Shown piece after piece: positions 55,592-64,000 of a stretch of 64,000 nucleotides of DNA; position 1 is the first letter of the stretch, and every line of letters begins with the position of its first letter. This stretch comes from Lathyrus oleraceus (lineage: Eukaryota; Streptophyta; Magnoliopsida; Fabales; Fabaceae), in NCBI RefSeq assembly GCF_024323335.1, contig NC_066582.1:87168944-87232943 (forward strand), in the 5' to 3' direction. The notes beneath the pieces were generated by a model. That model had not been told where the DNA came from and ran no database searches. It saw nothing but the letters and a program-made list of their open reading frames with translations. The position numbers and the translations under genes were made by a program.

Positions 55592-57416
55592 GGGAGGTGA
55601 TGAAAGCATATCAGAAACTATAGCCATGCTAGGAAGACAGTTCAACAAGTTCATAAAGAAGGTTGATCAAAAGGATAGACCAAATGTCAAGAACTCTTCA
55701 TCTGACATTAGTAGAAGATCAAAATCTGAAGAAAAGTTCAACCAAGGCAAGGAAATCCAGTGTCATGGATGTGAAGGCTTTCGACACATTAGAGTTGAAT
55801 GTCCTACCTTCCTCAAGATGCAAAAGAAGGGACTATCTGTCACCTGGTATGAGGGAGACTCAGAGAGTGAATCTGAAGTAGAATCTGCTAAACATGTCAC
55901 TGCACTAACTAGTGTATGTGCCACTGATGATGACTCAAGTGGAGATGAACTTACATTTGATGAACTTGCTGCTTCATATAAAGAGCTATGTGTCAAAAGT
56001 GCAGAAGTGTGTATACAAGGAGAAAAGCAGAAGAAACTCATCAAGGAGCTGGAAGCTGAGAAGAAGAAGCATCTAACAGTCATAGATGGTCTAAATGGTG
56101 AGATAATCTTGCTGACCTCTAAGCTAGATCAAATGACAAAATCCATCAGAATGCTGAATAAAGGAACTGACACTTTGGAAGAGATTCTAAAGGTGGGACA
56201 GAAATCAGGAACCATGCCTGGTTTAGGCTTTGCTAAGAAATCCTCAACTGAACTCAACAGCTCAAAGGCTGAAGTTCAGAAAATCAAGCAGAAGTCACAA
56301 CCAATGTCACAACATCAGGGAAACAGGAGGAGTAACCATCAGAAGAAGAAATTTCAAAGATGGAGATGTCACTACTGTGGTAGATTTGGTCACATAAAAC
56401 CCTTTTGCTACAGGTTGCATGGTTATCCTAACCAGACCCCTCAAGTCAGACCTAAGCAGAAGGGATCTAAGCATAATGCCCTCATCAAGAAACAACAATG
56501 GGCTGCTAGATTAGCTCACACATCTCCAAGGGCATCTACCAGAAAAGACTGGTATTTTAATAGTGGTTGCTCAAGACATATGACTGAGATGGAGAACTTA
56601 TTGGTAGATAGACAACCTCATGCTACCAGTTATGTGACCTTTGGTGATAGAGCTAAAGGAAAAATCAAAGGTGTTGGTAAGCTGAACAGTCCTGGAGTTC
56701 CAGAACTGAAAAATGTGTTGTTAGTAAAAGGACTAACTGCTAATCTCATCAGCATAAGCCAGCTATGTGATCAAGGCTTCAATGTACAGTTCACTAAGGA
56801 AGAATGTGTTGTGATGAATGGAGAAAATAAGGAAGTTATGAGAGGAACCAGATCCAAAGATAACTGCTATCTATGGGAACCTGAAGTCTCAAAATATTCC
56901 TCAATGTGTTTCTTAGCCAAGGCAGAAAAGGAAGTGAAACTGGGGCATAAAACACTTGGACATCTACATTTGAGAGGAATGAAGAAGATCATATCCAAGG
57001 AAGCAGGTAGAGGAATTCCCAAGATGATTATGGATGAAGGAAAAGTCAGTGGAGAATGTCAGGTGGGCAAGCTAGCCAAGATGTCACATCCTAAGCTTGG
57101 ACATCCTAAAACATCCAAAAATCTGGAACTTTTGCACATGGACTTAATGGGACCTATGCAGATTGAAAGTCATGAGGTGTCCTCACCTATTATTCCTCAT
57201 CAAAATGGTGTAGGTGAAAGGAAGAAACAGAGTTGGGTATCATTATCCACTACAGCAGCTGAGTACATAGCCTCTGGTTGCAGTTGTTCCCAATTGGTAT
57301 GGATGAATCAAATGCAGACTGAGTACAATGTCACTCAGAATGTCATGACATTGGATGCTACTCAGTTTGAAGACTTAAGGGGCAAAGTGGGAATATGCCT
57401 TTATGAGGAATTATAG
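55590..57416 (+). CDS. Deletion-derived SIRE-like Gag-Pol remnant, open frame
   Basis: Open for over 600 codons, with ATG at 55590. Contains CCHC knuckles CHGCEGFRHIRVEC (about 55761) and CHYCGRFGHIKPFC (about 56368), a protease site reading FNSGCSRHM (Asn for the catalytic Asp, codon 56559-56561), pre-integrase LGHLHLRGMKK and LELLHMDLMGPM. Compared with the copy at 25308-29219 it then has three internal deletions: near 57170 (integrase core), near 57221 (integrase end plus all RT) and near 57353 (part of RNase H). All three keep the reading frame and the native C-terminus. Probably not enzymatically active; Gag-like binding parts remain. Confidence 0.85.
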   Translation: MGGDESISETIAMLGRQFNKFIKKVDQKDRPNVKNSSSDISRRSKSEEKFNQGKEIQCHGCEGFRHIRVECPTFLKMQKKGLSVTWYEGDSESESEVESAKHVTALTSVCATDDDSSGDELTFDELAASYKELCVKSAEVCIQGEKQKKLIKELEAEKKKHLTVIDGLNGEIILLTSKLDQMTKSIRMLNKGTDTLEEILKVGQKSGTMPGLGFAKKSSTELNSSKAEVQKIKQKSQPMSQHQGNRRSNHQKKKFQRWRCHYCGRFGHIKPFCYRLHGYPNQTPQVRPKQKGSKHNALIKKQQWAARLAHTSPRASTRKDWYFNSGCSRHMTEMENLLVDRQPHATSYVTFGDRAKGKIKGVGKLNSPGVPELKNVLLVKGLTANLISISQLCDQGFNVQFTKEECVVMNGENKEVMRGTRSKDNCYLWEPEVSKYSSMCFLAKAEKEVKLGHKTLGHLHLRGMKKIISKEAGRGIPKMIMDEGKVSGECQVGKLAKMSHPKLGHPKTSKNLELLHMDLMGPMQIESHEVSSPIIPHQNGVGERKKQSWVSLSTTAAEYIASGCSCSQLVWMNQMQTEYNVTQNVMTLDATQFEDLRGKVGICLYEEL

Positions 57417-57605
57417 CAACTAATGATGTTAGGTATTTACTGTTTAATAATTCAAATTATTAAACATTTGAGAGTATGCTCTGATTGGTCAACAAATAAT
57501 AGCTATTACTCTTGCAACAAGTGTTACCTCTTCCATCGTTTCAACTTTCATTCACGCAAGCATTCTCTCAAAGAAACTTTTCATTTCGACTCTAAGATAT
57601 TCATC

Positions 57606-59438
57606 ATGGCTCAACAATCCAACTCATCTTCCTCCAAGACCATGTCTGATTCCTCTAGCTCTGAACCATGAAACCCTAACAGAGAAGATCATGTTGCTGA
57701 CTCTGCGAATACCTCACATGCAAGAAGACCTAAAGAAACTGTATCAGGCTTCTCCTCAGCAATCGCGCTTGATGAACAAACCAGAGAAGGTTCCAGGTAT
57801 GTTCATAATGCCATTGCCACTATGGTAACTGGAATACTATCTGGTAACCATAAGGTCCTTGGGGTTTCCATTCCCTTAAACACTATTAAACCTGATAGTG
57901 TTGCTTATCAAGAAAATATTGAGTCTTTAGGAAAGAATATAGTTGATGATGTTGAGCAAGCTGGTGCTCATAAGGAGTCAAATGTTGACAAACCCTTAGA
58001 TAATGTGGTTGGTGAGGAAGTTCATGTCACTCATGATGTCAGTAACAACCCTAACTGTGAGGCTGAAACAGTAGACCTGGAGGAATTTTCTGATAATGAG
58101 TTGTTGTCCTCAGTCGTCCCTAGCATAGCCAAAAGGGTGAGGACTAGGAGAGAAAAGAAAACAGTGGCTCAAAGGTCCCCCAGAAAGAAGATTGATGTGC
58201 CAACCTCTCCCAATCCAAAGGTGGCAGTCGAGAGTTCCCTCAAGAGGAAAGTTCATGGTCCAACAAAATCTTGGAGCAAAGGGGTGCCCAAGAAAAAGAA
58301 GACCAAGGCTATTGTTGTTGAATCAAACTCAGATGTTCCATGTGATGTCCCTGACACTTTGTCAAAGAAGAAGCCAACCACTAGCAAGCTTGCAGCTAGT
58401 GTCCCTGAGGTACCAATTGACAACATATCGTTCCATTTTGCTTCAAGTGTAAACAGGTGGAAATATGTTTATCAGAAGAGGCTGGCTTTGGAGAGGGAAT
58501 TGGCTCAGAGTGTCCTGGAATGTAAGGAGATTATGGACCTTATTCAAGAGGCTGGTTTAATGAAGACGGTGACTCAGTTCTCAAAGTGCTATGAGATGTT
58601 AGTGAAGGAATTTATTGTCAATGTCTCTAAAGAATGTGCTGATGGAAAGTCTAAGGAATTCAGAAAAGTGTATGTGCGAGGAAAGTGTGTACATTTCTCT
58701 CCCTCAGTGATCAACATGCATTTGGGAAGGCCTGATGTAGCTCAACCTGAGCTTGAGGTGACTGACAACAAAATCTGTCAAGTCATCACTGCTAATCAAG
58801 TCAGGAAGTGGCCTCTCAAAGGTAAGTTGGTGGCCAGCAAACTGAGTGTCAAGTATGCAATGCTGCACAAAATTGGAGCTGCTAACTGGGTGCCCACCAA
58901 TCATAAATCTACAATTGCTGTAATGCTTGGAAAGTTCATATATGCTGTTGGAACCAAAGCCAATTTTGACTATGGATCCTATATTTTTGATCAAACTTTG
59001 AAGCATGCAGGAAGCTTCAGTGTGAAGGGGCCTATAGTCTTTCCTTCTCTCATCTGTGGTATTGTGTTGAATCAATTTCCAAACATCTTAACAGAGAATG
59101 ATTCTGTGAAGAGAAGAGATAGCTCTTTATCCTTCAATCATAAGTTGTTCCTAGGTACGCATGTTCCTGACATTGCCATGGAAACAAGTGAGACATCAAG
59201 TGGAAGCAATCAACCGGGTAAAGTTGCTATCATTGCAATGTTCAAAGAAACGTGCAAGGAGTTAGAGGCAAGGAAGCTCAATTTGGAAAAATTGATTAGC
59301 AAGTTGGAGATGACTGAAGGTGATGTGCTTGGTGATGCTGCTGCAGAAGGAGATGAAAGAAAAGGTGAAGAGGGAGAATCAGATGCCAGTCCTGATGATG
59401 GCACAGATGATGATGCTAACTCTGAGTCAGATAACTAG
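57606..59438 (+). pseudogene. SIRE-like ORF3 (env-like / plant transposon protein domain), one early stop
   Basis: Starts MAQQSNSSSSKTMSD; a TGA at 57669-57671 (codon 22) interrupts, after which the same frame is open to 59438. It has an acidic, Ser-rich N-terminal half with basic clusters (KKKKTKA near 58297), a predicted coiled-coil (LALERELAQSVLECKEIMDL near 58480), then a globular part (KEFIVNVSKEC, EFRKVYVRGKCVHFSP, 58600-58700) of the type called putative plant transposon protein, and an acidic C-terminus. In SIRE-type elements this third ORF is called env-like; its function is unproven. Re-initiation at 57822 could give 538 residues. Confidence 0.8.
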
Positions 59439-59797
59439 AACATTTCCTGTGTTTCTGAAAATTGTGTGTAATTTTATTTTGTTTTGGTCTGTAATATTAA
59501 GTGTTGCTTTGGCAACATTTTTGACAAAAAGGGGGAGTAACACCTGTACCCCAGGACAACAGATTTATTTGAAGTTGAAGGTCCTATAAACCAGAGGTTA
59601 TGCTGCAGCTTGAAGTTTAACTTCTATGTGTGATGAGTGTGTTGTTGTTTGCTATCTACTTGTGTTGTTGGTGTTTGAAGTTTTTAACTTCTATGTGTGC
59701 TGAGTGTATTAGCTAATTTAATTCCCTGCTTGGATGTGTGCTTTCCGCTGCTGTGAACTCTGTTGTGATGCCAAGTTCTTTTAGCCAAAAATTTGCC

Positions 59798-59809
59798 AAA
59801 GGGGGAGTT
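59798..59809 (+). other. SIRE-like polypurine tract
   Basis: AAAGGGGGAGTT immediately before the 3' LTR. A similar AAAAAGGGGGAGTAA lies upstream near 59526, a second candidate tract as in the other copy. Confidence 0.8.
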
Positions 59810-60199
59810 TGTAGATGTTTTTGATTGGCTGCATTTTGTGTTAAAACACTTACTGTACTCTGATGTCTTGACTGATGTCATGACATGCTTGAGTAGTATG
59901 CTGCAGGATTAGCTAATACAGGATTTACTGAATGTCAAACTGAATGTTATGACATTCATCCCTGACAGCAGATACTGAATTATAGGCCAGTTGGTTTTTC
60001 TGGTATAGTTCAGTATTTAATTCAGGCTGCTGTTTTAGGAAACTAACAGCAGAGCTAGAATTAAGAGACCTAGCATATGGCCTATGTTCTAGACGTCAAA
60101 CTGAATGTTATGACATTCATTCCTGGCAGCATATGCTAAAGTGTAGGCTAGTTAGTTTTTCTGTTATGATTCAGTATTTATCTCAGGCTATTTTTCAGG
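59810..60199 (+). repeat. SIRE-like 3' LTR, truncated by Ogre insertion
   Basis: 390 bp closely matching 54221-54610 of the solo LTR, then abruptly replaced by TGTCATACGG of an Ogre LTR. Confidence 0.9.
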
Positions 60200-62189
60200 T
60201 GTCATACGGTGAACTGACTTGGGGTATTTTGCTTTTTATCGCAATGTCGCGGATAGCAAGAGTCGCCACCGACTTTTCTTTTATCCAATAAGGAAAGGTG
60301 GAAAAGAACAGGAAAGACCTCAATAGATTTTGGGTTCGGGAGGTACATTATACAAAGGGAAGGTATTAGCACCCTTTGTATCCACGGTTATCCATGGGCT
60401 CTTAATTGCTGGATCACTTATATTTTTGTCTGAAAAGTGTTGGTGAATTGTTTAAAAATGTTTCGAAAAGAGAGTTTAACTTTGTAATGATTCTCGTATG
60501 AATGTATACAAAGTATTTATCTCGTTTGATTTTGAAAAACAGTTTAGAAAAATATAACTTGGTAATGATTCTAGTATGAATGTATACCAAGTGGTGATTT
60601 TCTAGGACTTGCAAAGTGTGAGGGGTGGAAAATGTTTTAGGTTATGATCCAGTAATTGAGAGTTATGCCTTCCTAAGGTTGTTATGGGCATTTCCTATCC
60701 TTATGAGGGTAAAACTGTCCTTACTATTGAGAAGTAAGTAGTTTTATCCTTTGGATGTAAAAGGGTCATTGTAGGGTCATCGATAGGTCATTGAAGGCAA
60801 CAGTTGTAAGGATACCTTAGCATTCGAGGGGACGATCATCATTTAACCGTAGGCTACCACGAAGGGTCATCGAGGGACAAAATCATATTTTCGAAGGCAA
60901 CATCCGAGGGACCATGATTTATTTTATGATGATTTAACCGAAGGGTCTTTGCTAAATGTATCCCTACATTCGCGGGACACGACCGTTATACCGTAATACC
61001 GTAGGGCAGCAAAGAGAGGTCCAAGATCACATATTTAAAGGCCGTATTTTACAATCACTTAGGCAATTAGGATGAATCTCCACATTAAAATCAATACATT
61101 AAAATCAGCTAAGTAATGGAGGGTGGATCTCCACATTAAAATTAATACATTAAAATTAATTAGGTAATTTAGGGTGATACTCCACAAAGGGCATCCCACA
61201 AATAAAGTGGAATACCTATCTAGCTAGCTTTCCCGGCGATGTGTGAACCTTTGCAAAACTCAGCAAACATGTCAGAATACCAAATCAGGGTGCAATCGAG
61301 AATTACACCATAAAAGAAACCAGAACAGCAGTAGGGTCATATAAACAATGCATGGATATGATAAAAACATGACAGGTGGGCAAAAGTCAGAACAGAAAAG
61401 TCGGCTGCTGTCACGTTCGCTCCTGCTTCGCCTAGCGAAGTCTTAGCGAACACTCGTTGCATGCTCGCTTAACGATGTGCTAGCGAGCGGCTGCGGATTC
61501 CGGTTTTAATAACGATATAATGGCAGCAAGCTTCACACCTTATAGCATTCATTACAGAGATTATGTGGTTAGACATTCAGATGTTCATGCATACTTAAAT
61601 TCATATGTAAAACTTAAGATAGTTTCATAAATTCAATCATGATACCATGTGCAAATTAAGAACATAAGGTAGTAATAGCAATGCCAACCTGTTTGTAATC
61701 GAATTGTAACCTTGAATTGGCCGATCGGATCGAATTAAGCGGAAGTGACCTTGCTGCCTCCGGCTTTTCCTTCAGGGTTTCCTTTAGGGTTACTCGGAAT
61801 TCTCAGGGTTAGCCTCCAGGGTTTTCCGTCTGTGAGCGCTAGGGTTTGCTTGCTAGGGTTCTCCTTTCGTCCTTTTTCGTCCTTTTTTTGTCCTCTCCTT
61901 TTCTGACTGGAGTTGTGGTATTTATAATGCCCTTTTTTCATGACCTAATGGGCTCAGAGTGAAGCCCAGAATTTTCTGTTATCTGCCAGCTTCGCTAGGC
62001 GAGCGTGCAGCGAACGTTCGCTAGGCGAAGGATTTGCTCGCCTAGCGAGCAGGCCAGTTTGGGCCATTTTCTAGATTGGGCCACTCGTGAGCTGGGCCTT
62101 TGTTCCTTTAAGATCAGTGTCATAAAAATGAGTCGGAGTGCCCTGAAAAATGTCTTGAAATATTAATGGGCAAATTTTGGGGTATGACA
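60200..62189 (-). repeat. Ogre-B 3' LTR
   Basis: 1990 bp versus 3144 bp for Ogre-A. The first ~820 bp and the last ~150 bp align well with 13349-14220 and 16460-16492; the centre is unrelated. Near 61980-62060 it has GC-rich TCGCTAGGCGAGC-type dyads. Minus-strand TATA at 61919-61926. A 68-codon minus-strand frame at 61735-61941 overlaps the promoter and is not taken as a gene. Confidence 0.88.
61919..61926 (-). promoter_or_regulatory. LTR TATA box
   Basis: TATAAATA on the minus strand in Ogre-B LTR, in the same context (ATTATAAATACCAC versus ATTATAAATACTTC) as the Ogre-A boxes although much of the LTR differs. Confidence 0.6.
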
Positions 62190-62201
62190 GCTGCCCCTGT
62201 T
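62190..62201 (-). other. Ogre-B polypurine tract
   Basis: Minus strand AACAGGGGCAGC next to the LTR, the same as in the copy at 16493. Confidence 0.72.
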
Positions 62202-62418
62202 CAATATTCTTGAACCGAGAGAGTCAGAATGGTATGTACGCCATTCGTGGTCTGGAGGTGGAAGATTATTGAACACTTAGGATGCCCCAAAAATTTGCAC
62301 TTGTCAATTAGTTAGTCTTGATGGAGATGGGTTTAAAGATGCCATCTAGGAAGTTTGATGATGAGAGCTTCAGAGTACGTCGTACGTTAGAAGATATCTG
62401 AAGTCATGGGTGTCACTG

Positions 62419-63031
62419 GGTCATACGCTAGACCGTATAGTGAGTCATTCATTAGGCCGTCGACTTCACTGGGGAGTTAGAATGGGTCATACGCCGCTGG
62501 GGATAACAGATCAGAATGGATCATACGCTAGATCGTATCTGAGTTGCAGAATGGGCCGTCTGTTAGGCTGTATCTGACGAAAAGTAGTCGTACGCTAGAC
62601 TACACCTCGGGATGTACCGTACGCTAGGTAGTATCTGAGGAATGAAGATCCGAATGGGTCGTACACTGCTGGGGATAAAGGATCAGAATGGATCGTACGC
62701 TAGATCGTATCTGAGTTGCGGAACGAGCCGTCCGTTAGGCTGTATCGTTACTGGGGGTGAAGGATCAGAATGGATCGTATGCTAGATCGTATCTGAGTTG
62801 TAGACTGAGCCGTCCGTTAGGCTGTACCTGATGATGAAGGGGGTAGTCATACGCCAGACTACACTTCAGAATGTACCGTACGCTAGATAGCATTTGAGGC
62901 CTTGAAGGTCCAAATGGGTCGTATGCTAGACCGTATTGGAGTTGTTGAAGGTCGGAATGGATCGTACGTTAGATCGCATCTGAGTTGAGAGAGTCATATG
63001 TTGAGCTGAATCAGAATGAACCGTACGCTAG
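62419..63031 (-). repeat. Ogre-B 3' UTR hairpin array
   Basis: Same hairpin units as 2537-3135 in a different order: GGTC/GACC (62419-62434), GTAGTC/GACTAC (62585-62604), TACC/GGTA (62616-62631), several GATC/GATC and AGCC/GGCT, and one GTAGTC…GACTAC with loop ATACGCCA. One unit has a mismatched arm (TACC…GATA near 62876). CGCTGGGGATAA-type inserts replace some units. Confidence 0.83.
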
Positions 63032-64000
63032 TGTCGCATCACGCGAAAAACCGGCGGGAAAAGAAGAACAACAGAGCCGCCACCGTGCGTTATTTATCCC
63101 AAAAGAGGGAAAGGAAACGCTCAGAGTAAACCTGGAAAGAACATGGTCTCGCGACCAAAGAGAATGGGTTCGGGAGTCGGTTATGCGAAGGGAAGGTATT
63201 AGCACCCCTACGCATCCGTAGTATTCTACGGGATCCACGCACAATAGGAAGGAAAAATGGTTGCTAAACACTGCTCAAATACTCACACACACTGGCTGAA
63301 AGAAACGCAAGAAACTGACTGAAACTGACTCGGCAGGATGTCGCATCCTGGGCCTACTTAGTCTATCAGGCATAGACATCAGAGTCGAAGTAGTTCGGAC
63401 TGGGGAAACGACACATGCTCGCTAGGATATCGCATCCTATGCATACGTACCTTCTCGGACGAGAGAAGAATCAGAGCATTCGTAGCTCGGCTGACACGCA
63501 CACAAACAAACAAGACACACACAGGCAAACGTGGAGCCCGAATGCCAATCACTGGACTTACATCAGCATCCGAACCAAAACGCACACAAGAAGGCAAACA
63601 TGGAGCCTGACTGCCAATCACTGGACTTACATCAGCATCCGAACCAACAAACCCACACTGGAACCCAAATGCCACTCAATGGACTTACATCAGCTTCCAA
63701 GCACACAACAAGACAAAACAAAGACACAGGCGCCCGGAGAGATCTGCTCATCTCCTGCCTACGTACCTCATCTGGTATGAGGATCAGGGCGACGTAGTTC
63801 CCCTACAGAGGGATACAGGACTAGCCTAACCAGATAACAGAGGGAGACACAACACTAGGGAGACTACGACTCGAGCCTAGATGTTGTCATGCAAAATCAT
63901 CCCTAAGTTAAGGTTTCTAGCTAACTGGCACAGGGAGCCAGCCTATCCTAATCATGACTTGCACAGGAAGCAAGCCACACCTACACTTAACTTGCACAGG
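63032..64000 (-). repeat. Ogre-C LTR (different variant), cut by window end
   Basis: Begins TGTCGCATCACGCGAAAAACC directly after a broken hairpin unit of Ogre-B. It shares with the other Ogre LTRs the conserved GGTTCGGGAG … GGGAAGGTATTAGCACC block (63165-63206) but is otherwise distinct. By orientation it is the 3' LTR end of a minus-strand element continuing past the window. It has its own internal repeat at 63532-63700. Confidence 0.82.
63532..63700. repeat. ~69-bp tandem repeat inside Ogre-C LTR
   Basis: Three units beginning TGGAGCCCGAATGCC at 63532, 63601 and (shortened) 63659, each with CACTGGACTTACATCAGC or a close form. Overlapping frames on both strands with repeated residues are artefacts. 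Confidence 0.85.

Larger units (their letters stand above)
55592..60199 (+). mobile_element. SIRE/Maximus-like element, 5'-truncated and internally deleted
   Basis: Starts in mid-gag (GGDESISE), lacking 5' LTR, primer site and about 240 Gag residues. It has a shortened gag-pol frame, an env-like ORF3, a polypurine tract and the first 390 bp of a 3' LTR, which is cut at 60199 by an Ogre LTR. It is the same family as 22403-30674 in opposite orientation, but keeps ORF3 and lacks RT and the integrase core, the reverse of that copy. Confidence 0.88.
60200..63031 (-). mobile_element. Ogre-B: 3' LTR and 3' UTR
   Basis: Same LTR type as Ogre-A (TGTCATACGGTGAACTGACTT start, GGGGTATGACA end) with a different middle. 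It is followed by a polypurine tract and a hairpin array. The rest of the element lies beyond 63031, where another Ogre is inserted. It sits in the 3' LTR of the SIRE-like element. Confidence 0.88.

Noticed and set aside
54221..60199. A full-length SIRE-like element with 5' LTR at 54221-55378
   Set aside because: The supposed 5' LTR has its own TSD (GTCAA) on both sides, no primer site follows, and the gag start is missing.
63415..63797. Repeat-rich open frames on both strands near the right edge
   Set aside because: They are produced by a 69-bp tandem repeat inside an Ogre LTR.

Overview
The window is plant nuclear DNA, almost all of it transposable elements. It most resembles a large-genome legume of the pea/vetch tribe (Fabeae). 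That is an inference from Ogre-type Ty3/gypsy elements with an extra upstream ORF, a pro-pol intron and repeat-bearing 3' UTRs, from SIRE/Maximus-like Ty1/copia elements, and from degenerate plant-mobile-domain (PMD) sequences. I recognise one ordinary host gene: a two-exon CCCH zinc-finger gene on the minus strand (43564-45716).

Layout. 1-16492: an Ogre-like element on the minus strand (ORF1, gag, protease, intron, RT, dual RNase H, integrase). Its left LTR is cut by the window edge. Its right LTR (13349-16492) is followed by the 3' UTR of a second Ogre copy, so one LTR is shared in a tandem arrangement. 16928-20652 and 35394-38548: PMD pseudogenes with a recurring 14-bp palindrome, GGAGATGCATCTCC. 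One PMD pseudogene is split by a + strand copia element (20653-35393, TSD GTTCT). That element carries two later insertions: a young minus-strand SIRE-like element (22403-30674, TSD AAGGA) and a solo LTR (32128-33494, TSD CCAAT). 39092-42380: a fourth PMD pseudogene and a small minus-strand ORF, bracketed by a different palindrome-rich sequence built on GAAATTTC. 43564-46072: the CCCH gene. 46372-52090: a Stowaway MITE, an (AT)n tract, copia and LINE fragments, and a 28-bp minisatellite. 54221-55378: a SIRE-like solo LTR (TSD GTCAA). 55592-60199: a 5'-truncated SIRE-like element with a long deletion-derived but open ORF and an env-like ORF3. 60200-63031: a second Ogre, inserted in that element's 3' LTR. 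63032-64000: the LTR of a different Ogre variant, inserted in the 3' UTR of the previous one.

The TSDs give the order of events: PMD unit, then outer copia, then the SIRE-like element and the solo LTR inside it; and separately SIRE-like element, then Ogre B, then Ogre C. The signals most worth following are (1) an array of short stem-loops in the Ogre 3' UTR whose stems change in compensating pairs around an almost constant 8-nt loop, seen in three copies, and (2) PMD units bracketed by unit-specific palindromic motif clusters, which looks like an uncharacterised transposon architecture. All coordinates and motif comparisons were made by eye.
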